Shown: positions 1 to 11,140, counted from the stretch's first letter. The stretch is 64,000 nt of DNA from Portunus trituberculatus (GCF_017591435.1 NC_059304.1:31134703-31198702), one strand, 5' to 3'. Made by a program: numbers and translations. Notes: generated by a model from the letters alone, not told the origin.

Positions 1-32
1 CAATAAACTTGTGAAGCTGACCCGCTTCAAAT

Positions 33-2170
33 TCATGCCTTACCTGAATTACTGCCGGGGATTGTAGTGTCCCCGGCCCCTTGAGTTTTTTGAAGAGGAG
101 TTCCCTCTGAGATAAGAAGGGCGGCTGTCCCCTGGTGGCAGGTTTGTGTAAACCGTGGTTTAAACTGGGTTAACATACCCCGGAAAGCTGGCTTCCCAAA
201 GAAACCACATTGCTTGCCACCACTAATCTTCCCAAGACCTGGAGCTCCAATATGGGAAGTCTTCTTGTTGGTAAACTTGTTTTTCAGCCTCTCAGCCTCC
301 TCAATCTGTTTGGTAGCTTGAGTAAGATCATCCCCAAACAGTAAGCCAGTCACAGGAGTCTTATCAGTGCATAAGTGGGTATACTTTTGGTTTATCTCAC
401 GTTTGAGGAAATACCGTCTATTCATATTCAGTTTAAAGTTAGCATGCCCTAACAACCCCAGGGCCCCATTAAGCATAGCCACCTCATGACCAATAACCTT
501 ATTGTGCTCCTCATTAGTAAACTTGTCCAGAACAGTAAGTGATTTAACCCGCTAAGACCGATGGCCGCAAAATTCGCACCCTCCCATTACCGCAATTATC
601 ATAAAAAAATCAACTCTTATAAATTACTCTGGAAAAAAATCTGCTGTTAGTAGACATGACAATGCATCATCCTACAAGTTTTTATTGCTCTACTCTCTAT
701 GGTTGTCTCAGAATAATAACCGATAATTGGAGAAGATTGTGGTAGCGGTAACTCGGGGGAGGTGCTTTTATGTGTATTCTTACATAATGTAAGGCACTGC
801 TCATGTTTTATGTGTTTTCACATGTTTTCGTGTTTTCACTCATATTGGCTGATTATAGTTACGTATGTTTTATCAAGCGTGGGTGACGATGTTGTCACAA
901 TAGCGGGTCGGGATCTACCTCCAACCTGTGCACTTTCCGTCTTGTCCCGCCTTGTCTATCACTTTTATCACTAAACTTTAGCTTCCTCTTAGCACCAGTA
1001 GCCATAGTTGTAAATAATAGTTCTTTAAATAAGTAAATACGTAAATACGTAAATAATTATCACGCGACACACGCTCACGCACCTCACAGAAATTTGCGGG
1101 AGACTAGCTGGCTAGAGCCTAAAATTAGCAAGGTGGTCAAGCCCACCATCTATCTCTCTCTTACTTTCCTTCACCCCTTCTCTTCCCACCCACTTTCTCT
1201 TCAGCTAGCTACCTCCTCTCTTCACCCCCCTTTAAAAAAAAAAAAAAAAAAAGCTGGCTAGAGCGGTGTGCTTCCTGGGAGCTGACAGTACTACCATAGG
1301 CCTACGTCATGACCAAATATAGCAGCGCTACCAATGCTAGCGCGGTTTTTATTAGCGCTCAAAGTAGCTGCCCCATTTAAGGACTCTCGGAAGTGTGCAA
1401 TGTAGCCCTATTTAAGGCCTGTCGGACTTTACGGGTTAACAATGATAGTGGCAGCCTTAGTTATATCCTTGCCGACTTTCTTTAGTCTGAAATCAGCTTT
1501 CTTTGCCTCAGTGGGTAGGGCATCCAGCACTTGTGAGTTGCACTCGACTGGAATAAGTGCCTTACAGTTTCTAGGACTTTTAGAAACCTCATCTGCCAAA
1601 ATCTCCTTATGGTCTTCATCTTTCAAACCATGAGAAAACCAGTGATTCACCATTGCAGCAATCGGTTCTTCAATAGCTTCAGAACAGTCATCCACGGGCA
1701 CATAGGCCTTAGCTGCTTGTAACAGAATACTGCCAGAAGGAACCTCATCTTCAATCTCACCTTCTTCAGCACTCACTTCTTTTGACCTAAACCCAGAAAA
1801 TTCACCAGAGGTAGAAGGGATATGGGAGGCAGAAAATTCATGAGTACCACCTAAGTCCTGTGCTGGCCCAGATCTGATGCCAGCTGTCCCAGGCTCAGAA
1901 CCAACACTTGCACTGTCACCTCTGTCACTCTTAAAGTACAGCCAAAGCCTCCAAAATCTTGGATAAAGAAGTATTGCTAACTTCTCCAGACTGGCTAACT
2001 GGTGTCCATCTTAGACACACGATCACTTGCAACGGCATCCTCACCAGCAGAGGCCCTAGACCATTGAATATTCTTCCTCGTCTTATGCCTAGTGGACGAA
2101 TAGAGTCGGCTTCCACAAGAATGTGAGGAACCGCTTCTTGGAGGTGTAGAACCACCCGAGGAAGACATAC
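33..2170 (-). pseudogene. DIRS-like gag (ORF1), frameshifted and split by a MITE
   Basis: Putative structural nucleocapsid protein of the DIRS element. It starts near 2170 with a Ser-rich N terminus (MSSSGGSTPPRSGSSH). One frameshift follows near 2020-2090. The middle part (1776-1440) has VNHWFSHGLKDEDHK and PVECNSQVLDAL, which match FLFDNGMREEDYK and PVECNPPVLEAL of the gag at 58.5-59.7 kb. The reading frame is then interrupted by the MITE at 548-1435 and resumes exactly in frame at 543 with KSLTVLDKFTNEE, corresponding to KSLVALDDLAEQE in the second copy. The C-terminal part (482-33) contains LLFGDDLTQATKQIEEAE and a Gly/Lys-rich tail. No enzymatic motif is expected or seen. Confidence 0.7.
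548..1435. mobile_element. piggyBac-like MITE (888 bp) inside DIRS gag
   Basis: The element is bounded by TTAA at 544-547 and 1436-1439, the hallmark target duplication of piggyBac transposases. Its ends are imperfect inverted repeats, CCCGCTAAGACCGATGG on the left and CCCGTAAAGTCCGACAGG (reverse complement of the right end), 11 of the first 14 bases identical. It has no transposase ORF, so it is non-autonomous. The inside holds a CT-rich stretch (1140-1230), an A18 run near 1233, and two tandem subterminal copies of a TTTAAGG...TCGGA unit near 1375-1430. Removing the element plus one TTAA restores a continuous gag frame, so this is a clean insertion. Confidence 0.8.
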
Positions 2171-2642
2171 TGAAGTACCAAACTCCTTCACAACGGCACA
2201 CTTTTGTCACATGTCCCGCTCCTGAGAGATAACGGGAAAAAACACAGGCACAATACAACACCCACAAGACCACAAGTAAATAACAATAGTCAATGAATAA
2301 ATGACAACCTACTCCAAGTTTGGATAACAGGTAACAAGGGTGCATAACCTCACCTTGGTCAACACCGTGTCCTTCCGCTCCAAATGGATAACAGGAAAGG
2401 AACACCAGGCACTCTTCCCGCTCCAACGGGATCACGGGGTAATAAAGTAAGGTATTAATTAAGTGCCAACCCACTCTGAAAAACAGATAACGGATAACCA
2501 ATCCCAAAATGGCAAACCGCAGCAGCAAGACAAAGATGTCTTGCCTGTACCGAGAACAAAGCGTCACTGCCGGTACCTTGATCTTTGCGTATCTCATGTG
2601 TAGCCTCTCCAGCAATGGCGGTGGGTTGCTGAAGTAAAATTA

Positions 2643-4154
2643 TAAGCAATCTGGATATTAATAAATTAATGGGGCCTGATGGCATATCTAGAAGGTTGCT
2701 AAATGAATGTAAGGATCAATTGTTGAACCCCGTAATTTGATATTGTGGAAACCTCCATACGAACAGGATTAGTCCCGAAGAGTGGAAAAGAGCTGACATT
2801 GTGCCTATATATAAGAATGGTAGTAGGATGGAACCACTAAATTATAGACCAGTATCGTTAACTAGTATATTGTGCAAGGTATGTGAAGAAGTAATTAAAG
2901 CTAAGTGGAGTGAGTATCTAGAAAGTGAAAACATTCTGAGTGAAAGACAGTTTGGTTTCAGAAAAGGAAGATCGTGCATATCTAATTTATTATGTTTTTA
3001 TTCAAGAGTGACTGACATACTACAACATAGAGAGGAATGGGTGGATGCTATCTACCTGGACTTGAGAAAGGCCTTTGATAAAGTACCACACAATAGACTG
3101 ATGTGGAAACTAAAGAAAATAGGATGAGTAAATGATAAACTAGCAAAATGGATGGAAAATTACTTAGTGGGAAAAGAAATGCGAGGAAGGAAGTCCGAGT
3201 GGAAGAAGGTAACCCGTGGAGTTCCACAAGGGTCAGTGCTGGGTCCCATCATGTTTTTGATTTATGTTAATGATATGCCAGTAGGAATTGACAGTTACAT
3301 GAACATGTTTGCGGACGATACTAAAATTATTAGTAGAATAAGGAATGTGGAAGATTTTAACAAGTTACAGGAAGATCTTGATAAAATATATGAGTGGAGT
3401 AAGGAGTGGCAGATGGAATTTAATATAGACAAGACCCATGTTATGAAAATGGGAAGAAGTAGATACAGACCAAACTGGGATTACAGGCTGGGTGATGAGA
3501 AAATTAAAGAGACCAATGAGGAGAAAGACTTAGGAGTAACCGTGCAAAACACTTTGTCACCGGAGAAACACATTAACAAGACTTTTGAAAAACATATAAC
3601 ATGCTTCAAAATATTGGCTTTGCGTTCCACTACCTAGATGAAGGAATGATGAGGAAGATATGTACCTTAATAAGACCCCAGTTAGAATATGCAGCTTTTG
3701 TCTGGTCACCGCATATGAAGAAAAATGTGAAGAAGGTAGAAAGGGTACAGAGGCTGGCAACAAGGATGGTACCAGGACTCAGGGAGTTAGACTATGAGGA
3801 AAGACTGAGGAAGCTGGGGCTGACCACATTAGAAGAGAGAAGAACAAGAGGAGACATGATAACTATGTATAAATTGGTGAACAAGATTGACATACTGGAC
3901 AGAGAGTTGATAAAGGTAACCACAAGTAATTATCTCCGAGGACATGGAAAAAGCTAATAAAAGACATCTGTCTAAATGACATGAGAACATACAGTTTCCC
4001 ACATCGCAGCATTGATAAGTGGAATAAACTGAGCAGTGATGTCGTTGACGTGGTGTGTGTCAATCAGATGAAAGAGAGATATGACAGGAATGGACAAGGA
4101 GACAGGACACAGAGAGCTTAGCTTGGGCCCTGTAATACACAAATAGGTAAATAC
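2643..4154 (+). mobile_element. LINE A1, 5'-truncated non-LTR retrotransposon
   Basis: CR1/Jockey-group LINE reduced to its reverse transcriptase and C-terminal part. RT motifs are NYRPVSLTS (about 2840), QFGFRKGRSC (2950), YLDLRKAFDKVPH (3052), GVPQGSVLGP (3220) and the intact catalytic FADDTK (3308). Breaks: a frameshift near 2740-2790, a TGA at 3125-3127 where the sister copies have Gly, and a frameshift near 3590-3600. The C-terminal domain (3601-4121) ends GDRTQRA and stop. The 3' tail AAATAGGTAAATAC ends at 4154 and runs straight into (AC)n. It is closely related to A2 (14743-16038) and A3 (61338-63240). Confidence 0.85.
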
Positions 4155-4178
4155 ACACACACACACACACACACACAT
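4155..4178. repeat. (AC)n microsatellite between LINE A1 and LINE B1
   Basis: About 12 AC units directly after the GGTAAATAC tail of LINE A1 and directly before the 5' end of LINE B1. The AC strand is the LINE sense strand, as at every other LINE junction in the window. Confidence 0.9.
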
Positions 4179-7100
4179 ACTACAACAGTTACCATTGCCT
4201 AAGAGTAACCAAGGTGGGAAAGGAGCTTGTAATGTTTGTCCCGTCTCCATATAGTCATGTTAACTGTTGATTAGCAAAATAATGTCCAGGGAAGGTGAAT
4301 ATAAACTGTAGCCTGCGTTTGAGCCATCAGCTGGTTTGTTTATATCTGCGCAACATGGCGGCCGTGAACTTGAAAGATGAATCAGACCACAGGATTTCAA
4401 GGAATAATAGAGAAGAGCGTTTATGTGAAGAAAATTCTGGAGTTGTGACAATGTAATGAAAGAGTGCGCCGATATGAAGAAAGAAAATGAAGTACTGAAA
4501 GAGGAAGTTAAGCTAATTAAAGTGAATTGCGACAAATGTGGAGAATCTCTAGGAAAAGTGATGGAGAAGCAGGCTGAATGGAAAAAAAGTCAGGAAGTGG
4601 AAAGAAAGGAGGTAAATTACAAAGTTGCAAGTCTGGAAAAGGAAATCAAAGAGTCTGGGGAGAAAACTTTGGGCCTTGCTGAAATTATAGATCAACAGAT
4701 CATAAAAGAGAAGATTGCTGAGAAAGTGGTGAAGGTTATTAAGTCAAATGAGACATTGGTGAGGGAGACTGTAGACAAAAAGAGATGTGTGGTGATATTT
4801 GGTGTGGAGGAGGATAAGACACCGAGTAAAATGGAGAGAGAAAAACATAAAAAGGTGATAAATAATATCATTAATGTGGTGCAGGAGGAGGAAAAGATCT
4901 AGTACAAGAAATAGAGGACTTCCATAGAATTGGAAAGTTCACAGGAGAAGGTATGAGGCCAATAAGAATCAAACTTAAGTCACAAAAGGATGTAGATGAA
5001 TTGGTGGAGAAGTCATGGAGGCTAGCCCAGCAGGAAACAACAAGGAAGATTTGGTTGAGAAGAGATCTCGGTGAAAAGGAAAGAGAAATGTTAAATGAGT
5101 TGAGAAAGGAGGCTTTGAAAAAATGAAGAGAGGACAGAAGAGGAGAAGAAAGAGTTTTTCTGGAGAATCTTGGATATGAGACTGAGGAAGTGGTTCATAA
5201 CCCAGAAAAGTACAGCAAGAAAGGACTAAAGAAACTTACGTATGAGCGGAATGTAATGTATTCCAACATAAATGGAGTGATATCGGGATTTTAGAACTCA
5301 ACGATTACTTGAGGGACAAGAACCCAGATATTGTGGGTCTTACTGAAACAAAACTGAGAGAGGAGAAGACCTGATGATGGTTGGAGAAGGAAATATAATG
5401 TTTGGAAAAGAAATAGAGTAGGTAAGATGGGAGGAGGAGTGATGTTGCTGGTTAAAAAAGATATAAAGGTGGATCAAGTGAAAGAAGGTATGGGAAAGGC
5501 AGAAGTGCTAAAGATCAGACCAGAAACTAATGAAGGAAAAAAGAGGCACTACATAGTGGTGTACGTACCACCTAAGACAAATGCATGGTCAGTACAGGAA
5601 TATGAAGAAATGATAAGTGATACAGGAACATGTCTGGAAGAAATGTTGGGTGGCTGTGAACAAACTATAATGATGGGAGATTTTAATTGTAAAGAGGTGT
5701 GTTGGGAGGACTGGTCAATGGAAGGATCAGAGACAACATGGGAAATACACTATTGACACTGGCAATGGAAAATGTGTTAACTCAGTGGGTCAAAGAAGAT
5801 ACTAGGTTTGGAGGAGAGGGAGCATCGTCAAGACTGGACTTGGTCTTTAGTACAGAGCCAATGGTCATTGAGGAGATGAGGGTGGAGTGCCCTTTAGCAA
5901 AGAGTGATCATGCAGTTTTGGAGTTCAAGGTGATAGATGAAGAGAAATCTAGAAGAAATGAAGAATATAAAGTGGGAAGATGGAATTATGCCAAGACAGA
6001 TTTTGGAAACCTAAAGAAATTCTTTCAAGAGACAAATTGGATGAAATTCAAGAGTGCTAAGGAGCAAATGAAAAGTGGAAGGAATTTATAAAAATATACA
6101 AAGAAGGTGAGAAAAATTTGTACCAATAAGACAACATAGAGAAGTTGGAAAGCAGGACTGGTTTAACGATAGATGTGAAAAGGCTAGAACAAGAAAAGAG
6201 GATGCATGGAAGAGGTGGAGAAGGAAAAGACGGATTAAGCAGTGGGAAAGTTACAAAAGAGCAAGAAATGAATATGTGTTGATTAGAAGAGAAGAAAGAA
6301 AGAAACAAGAAAAGGATATAATTGATAAATGTAAAGACCAACCAAGGCTTTTTACAGACATGTGAACAACAACATCAAAAATAGAGAAAGTATTGAAAGT
6401 TTAGAAGTAAATGGAGTATGCAGTGAAGATCCCAGGAAATGGCAGAGGCTATGAATGGATGCTTTCGGAAGGTATTCACAAAGGAGACTGCTTTTGACAA
6501 ACCACTGGTAATGGAACAGAAAGGGATTATGAAGGAGTTTCAAGTAACTGTGGAGGAGATCAAGAATATGATGGGGAGTTTAGAAGTGAGAAAAGCTGTG
6601 GGACCTGATGGGGTATCAGGATGGATTTTAAGAGAATGCAGGAGCAACTGGCAGAAAAAGTTTGTGAAGTAATTGATGCCTCATTAAGGGAAGGTGTAGT
6701 GCCCCAAGACTGGAAAAGAGCTAACATTGTCCCAATTTATAAATCAGGTAACAAGAGAGACCCATTGAACTATAGACCAGTGTCACTTACAAGTGTGGTA
6801 GCTAAGATGTGTGAGAGGGTGGTGAAGAATAGATGGACAGACTTCTTGGAGAAAATGACATACTTTGTGAGTGTCAATTTGGTTTTAGAAAGGGCGTTCA
6901 TGCACGACAAACCTGATATGTTACTATTCGAGGGTGATAGATGTAATACAGGAAAGAGATGGTTGGGCTGATGGAATATATCTGGATTTAAAAAAGGCCT
7001 TTGATAAGGTACCACACCGGAGACTGATCTGGAAACTTGAAATGGTAGGAGGAGTGCATGGCAGTTTACTAAAATGGATGGAAGACTTTTGGTAGGAAGA

Positions 7101-8103
7101 GAAATGAGAACAATAATTAAGGACAGACCATCAGAATGGGGCTTGGTGGAGAGTGGAGTTCCACAGGGATCAGTGTTGGCACCAGTAATGTTCGGTCTAC
7201 ATAAATGACATGGTGGATGGGGTGTCCAGTTATGTGAGCCTATTTGCAGACGATGCAAAATTGTTAAGAAAAGTGAGATGTGACAAAGATTGCGAACTAC
7301 TCCAGGAAGACTTGGACAGAATATGGAAATGGAGCTGTACATGGCAAATGGAGTTCAACACGACAAAATGCAAGAAAATAGAGTTTGGCAAGAGTGAAAG
7401 AAGAATCAGGAGTATGTACAAGATAGGAAATGAAGACATAAAACCAGTCATGAAGAAAAGACCTTGGGGTGACAATTACCAATGACCTATCGCCAGAGAG
7501 ACATATAAACAAAATAATTGGAGAAGTATTGAACTTATTGAGGAACATAAGAGTGGCGTTCGTATATTTAGATGAAGAAATGATGAAGAAAATAATTACT
7601 GCAATGATAAGACCGAGGCTTGAATATGCAACAATACAGTGGGCTCGAACTTAAAGAAACACATAAGGAAACTAGAGAAAGTACAGAGGGCTGCAACAAA
7701 ATGGTGCCTGACTTAAGAGATTTGACTTATGAAGACAGACTGAAAAGAATGCAACTTCCGACCCTGGAAAACAGAAGAGAAAGGGGAGACCTGATAGCAA
7801 TATACAGAGTGATGATTGGCATGGAAAAATGGATAGGGAAGATCTGTGTATGTGGAATGAAAGAATGTCGAGAGGGCATGGGAAAAAACTAAAAATGGCC
7901 ACTTATAGGAGAGATGTGAAAAAATATAGCTTCCCTCATAGAAGGGTGGAAGCATGGAATAGTTTAGACGTGGAAGTGGTCAACGCAAGGAATATTCATG
8001 ATTTTAAGAAAAAGCTGGACATTAGTAGATATGGAGACGGGACAGTACGAGCATAGCTCTTTTCCCGTATGTTACAATTAGGTAAATACAATTAGGTAAA
8101 TAC
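4179..8103 (+). mobile_element. LINE B1, near full-length non-LTR retrotransposon
   Basis: Begins after (AC)n; from ACAGTTACC (4185) it matches LINE B2 at 11200. It has a 5' UTR of about 170 bp, one long broken coding region (4355-8056) and a 3' UTR with a short hairpin, followed by two copies of AATTAGGTAAATAC ending at 8103 and then ACATACACACACA. It shares many single-base deletions with B2 that copy B3 lacks, so B1 and B2 descend from a common broken source or share an assembly artefact. Confidence 0.88.
4355..8056 (+). pseudogene. LINE B1 polyprotein: coiled coil, RRM-like, endonuclease, RT
   Basis: The coding region starts at the ATG in CAACATGGCGGCC, a good Kozak context shared with B2. 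Order of parts: N-terminal coiled coil rich in Lys/Glu (about 4456-4760); an ORF1p-type RRM region with RCVVIFGVEED (4790) and PIRIKLKSQKDVDEL (4960); an APE-like endonuclease (about 5240-5950) with YVPPKTNAW, MMGDFNCKE and KSDHAVLEF; and reverse transcriptase (6590-7490) with AVGPDGVSG, YRPVSLTS, YLDLKKAFDKVPH and FADDAKL. The C terminus ends GDGTVRA. It is broken by many frameshifts, mostly one-base losses in short homopolymers, and by a TGA at the RRM/endonuclease linker (LKK-stop-REDRR). Made in cytoplasm, it would act as an RNP on chromosomal DNA. Confidence 0.82.
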
Positions 8104-8386
8104 ATACACACACAAGGTATAATGATTAGCATTAAAAGTAGATGGTTAAGTTTATTCATCCTTTCATAGGTTAAGTTTATTTATTCTTACTATTTGTACT
8201 TTGCAATATCTACATTATACACCATAAGATCTTATATATAATTTCCTTTTCTTTACCTTTTGGAACCTTATATATATTCTTATTTAAACCTAGTGTTAAT
8301 CCTAGCAAGCAAGAACTAGAAAAGAAAAAGTATTATTACACTGGAGCCCAATCGGGTACACAGGGAAAAGTTCTTGAAACTGGTCC
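8104..8386. other. Short non-coding spacer, AT-rich
   Basis: AT-rich sequence between the tail of LINE B1 and the stop codon of the Harbinger transposase. It probably includes the 3' flank of the Harbinger element, but I could not fix a terminal inverted repeat or TWA duplication. Confidence 0.4.
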
Positions 8387-9735
8387 TCAGAACCATCTTT
8401 GAATTAATGATTTCCTAACTTGTGTGGCTTCCAGTTCATGTTCATATTCAACCTCCAATAAATCAACTACTTCCTGTGCCTCAACCTCAACATCTAACAT
8501 GTCCACTCTTCTTGAAATAGCAATGTTATGCAAAACAGCACATGCCATCACAATTCTTTTTGTATTGGGAAGTTTGGTTAGCAGGGGTATGCTTAAGCAT
8601 GCAAATCTTCTTTTCAGTACACCGAATGCCCTCTCAATACAGTTCCGTGTTTGTATATGAGCTACATTATACCTCCTATGCTTTTCAGTTCTTGGAGCTA
8701 GGAGTGGAGTCAGTAAATATTCTCGACTTGGATAACTATCCCCTAACAAATATAAATGTTATCTCCTTGATCTAGAAGATGACAGATACGACAATTAGAA
8801 AATATTCTTGAGTCATGTATGCTGCCAGGCCAATTTGCAACAACATGCATAAATTTGAGTTCTGAATCACAAATACCTTGGACATTTAACGAGTAAAACC
8901 CCTTTCGACATCTATACATCTCAATGTTGTTCCCACCTGGACTCTGTATTCGAATATGTGTACAATCTATACACCCCAATACACCTGGCATACCAACAAT
9001 ATCATAGAACTTTGAGGCCATCTGACGTGCTTCTTTTGGTTGTGGGAATTTGATGTAGTCTGGTGCCAGGAAAGCAATAAGTTGAACCACCTCTCCAACA
9101 GCCCTGCATGCTGATGATTATGCAATATCCATTATGTCAGCTACCGTAAGAAGGAAACTTCCGTGGCTAGGTACCGAAGGTAACTAGCATCTTCAAATGC
9201 AGAGGAATGACATCTTGTGGAAAGACATGCAAACATATAGAGGGACTTTAGAAGGAGTTTTTACTCCTTCTCCTCTGTTGTGCCTAGTCTATTTATGAGG
9301 AAAATAAAGAGGAGGGATCCCCAGGTTCGCTCCATAAGTAAGAAAGACTAGAAAAGTGTGGAAGAACCTTAAATTTATTTCACTCCACATGAAAAGGATG
9401 ACAGAGTTGTGGAAAAAATACAGAAGATGGTTTCAGGTCTTGAATCAATAAATATTGTAAAATATTCTATAGCAATATCACCATCCACATATATACTTAA
9501 ATAAATAGCTACTGTTCCGTACCTGTGCCAAGCCTGTCCACATGTGTACATGGCCTAACTTCTTCAGTGAGGTCTCGTACAGCATCCTTTGACAGACAAA
9601 ACGCTCAAGGATTCTTCACCAGAAAGATAATGAAATGGGTCACTGCGATCTTTAGGTACAATGCGGAATCCTCACTGTCGCAATTCTTCCATTTCATACA
9701 TTTCTTCATCTATGATTTCTTCTAATGCAGCCATT
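8387..9735 (-). pseudogene. Harbinger (PIF) transposase, HARBI1-like, broken
   Basis: DDE nuclease of the PIF/Harbinger class. Minus-strand order: an N-terminal exon from the ATG near 9735 (MAALEEIIDEEMYEMEELRQ) with a TGA and a frameshift; a likely splice donor after GTGCCAAGC (ACAGGTACGG on the minus strand, near 9520); a central part with TVADIMDIA then a TAA; and the catalytic core. Core motifs are LGCIDCTHIRI (first Asp), GSIHDSRIF (second Asp) and NCIERAFGVLKRRF (catalytic Glu). The core is split near 8755 by a one-base frameshift, and the protein ends KSLIQRWF at 8387. The MYB-like partner ORF of Harbinger elements was not found. Several breaks argue against a domesticated HARBI1 gene. 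Confidence 0.8.
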
Positions 9736-10670
9736 GTACCTGAAAAGTGTAGTTTTTAATTGTCTGAAGAATACCTAGCTATTAACAGCATATATTACTT
9801 AAGTCATTTTTATCTTTTTCTTCTGTTGTTCAATTGATACTACGGTATCATGCATATAGGTACATACTGAAGTTGTTTACCACCAAAAGGGGAGTGGCCT
9901 AGACATACCACAAAATAGGATTTAAAGACTTCATAAACATAGGCTAGTTCTACAAAGACCTGGACCCGAACTTAGCCATTAGGTACAGTACTTATGCCAA
10001 GGTTAAGTAAAGATAGGTCGGGGTCATACAATAAGAACTATTTGTTTAAAAGTTATCAAAATTTTTCTTAATAAGGCAGATATGAGCTTGGTAGGCTGAT
10101 ATGATATGCACAGACAGTCAAAAAGGAATCTTGAATTAGGTTAGGTGAATTAAGGAAAGGATGTTAGGTTAGTTTAAGTTAGCTTTGGTTTGGTCTGGAT
10201 AAGTTTGGTTTGATTTCCTGGTATTATTTTATAAGTACGCCCCATTCACACCGGTCACTTTAACTGGTCTCAATAGTAAGATCTCATTCACTTGAACAAA
10301 AAAAACCCATATTATACCCACTGCAAATTTATATTAATGACACCACAGATTTTTTTAAAATTAATGGATATGTGGGTGGTGACAGACTCACTGGCAGTAT
10401 ATACTCCTCGTCCTATACTTCTGGCCACAAGGGCAAGACTGAAGAGTGGACGAGTGGTTCGATTTTACCGATTTCCTTTCCTGCATTTTGAATGGTTGTA
10501 GGGCATAGGTATGTTAGATTTGGGTGGGGGATAGGTGAGGTTAGGTTAAAATATGTTTGGTTTGTTTTAATTTCTGCCAATCTTACATATCCGCTTTTTC
10601 ATATTGACATTTTCCATTGCAAATTGATACTTCAGAAGTTATGACAATAAATAGGTTGGTTAAGTTACAT
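9736..10670. other. Non-coding stretch, no gene seen
   Basis: Nearly 1 kb with no convincing coding signal. It holds scattered TTAGG-like words (10136-10175, 10535-10550) and may include the 5' end of the Harbinger element. Short ORFs here show no recognisable motif. Confidence 0.4.
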
Positions 10671-10702
10671 TGGTTAGGTTAGGTTAGGTTGGGTGGGTTA
10701 GG
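10671..10702. repeat. Short (GGTTA)n array, arthropod telomere-like unit
   Basis: Four to five copies of GGTTA/TTAGG, partly degenerate (GGGTGGGTTAGG). TTAGG is the canonical arthropod telomeric repeat. The array is interstitial and too short to be a telomere. It serves as the insertion site of the piggyBac-like element, since similar GGTTAGGTT words continue on the other side at 22248-22285. Confidence 0.6.
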
Positions 10703-10720
10703 TTAACCCCTTCAATACGG

Positions 10721-10783
10721 TGACGCCTATGTGGGCGTCATGAAGCCCCAGTAGCAAATACGGTGACGCCTACATAGGCGTCA
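10721..10783. repeat. Two palindromes near the left end of the piggyBac-like element
   Basis: 10764-10783 reads TGACGCCTACATAGGCGTCA, a near-perfect palindrome. 10721-10740 reads TGACGCCTATGTGGGCGTCA, the same design with mismatches. Both follow the word AATACGG, giving a 43-bp direct repeat. Subterminal repeats of this kind are often transposase-binding sites; that role is inferred. Confidence 0.6.
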
Positions 10784-10959
10784 TATTTCTTTTCTGAGCT
10801 TTCTTCAGTTCAGTTGTCCCGTATAGTGTGTTGGATACCAACTACACAGCCGATGCTGTCCTTGAAATCCTAGTGCTCCTCCCACCATCCTTGTCTCCAC
10901 CAATCACTAAAAATAAGCTACATGCCTTGTGTCTAAAATTACCCAATGGCATAGACTGT

Positions 10960-10961
<2 letters not shown>

Positions 10962-11041
<80 letters not shown>
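10962..11041. repeat. (CT)n microsatellite
   Basis: About 40 uninterrupted CT units, followed by a C-rich decayed part to 11090. All open frames across it are low-complexity artefacts. Confidence 0.95.
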
Positions 11042-11043
<2 letters not shown>

Positions 11044-11140
11044 TTCCCTCCTCCCTCCCCATCTCCCATCCCTCCCTCCCCCTCTCCCTCTCGAAAGATA
11101 AGTTGTAACATTCGTGAAAACACACAAACACACACACACG

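Larger units (their letters stand above)
1..2642 (-). mobile_element. DIRS-like retrotransposon, 5' part (DIRS-3), cut by window edge
   Basis: Minus-strand element of which only the left terminal repeat and gag region lie in the window; RT, RNase H and recombinase would lie left of position 1. The outer end at about 2610-2642 (TTGCTGAAGTAAAATTA) matches the left terminus of the DIRS element at 59930-60027 (TTGCTGAAGTAAGATTA). The gag protein is homologous to that of the same element. About 2190-2640 is non-coding leader and terminal repeat. The end abuts LINE A1 with a shared AAAATTA, so the DIRS copy may have inserted into that LINE; YR elements make no target duplication. Family call is firm, exact boundary less so. 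Confidence 0.75.

Noticed and set aside
762..974. 70-codon Cys-rich open frame
   Set aside because: Lies inside the piggyBac-like MITE, has no recognisable motif, and is of a length expected by chance.
4456..4902. Coiled-coil protein that could be taken for a host gene
   Set aside because: Duplicated at 11460-11972 in the same position relative to endonuclease and RT; it is the ORF1-like part of LINE B.
6057..6341. Phe/Ser-rich membrane-like ORFs on the strand opposite the LINEs (also 13123, 16263, 19706, 40135)
   Set aside because: Antisense shadows of Lys/Glu-rich LINE coding sequence; they recur exactly with the LINE copies.
8387..9735. Domesticated HARBI1 host gene
   Set aside because: Has a TGA, a TAA and at least three frameshifts, and no visible intact splice structure; best read as a dead transposon gene.
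10671..10702. Telomere
   Set aside because: Only four to five TTAGG-like units in the middle of TE-rich DNA.
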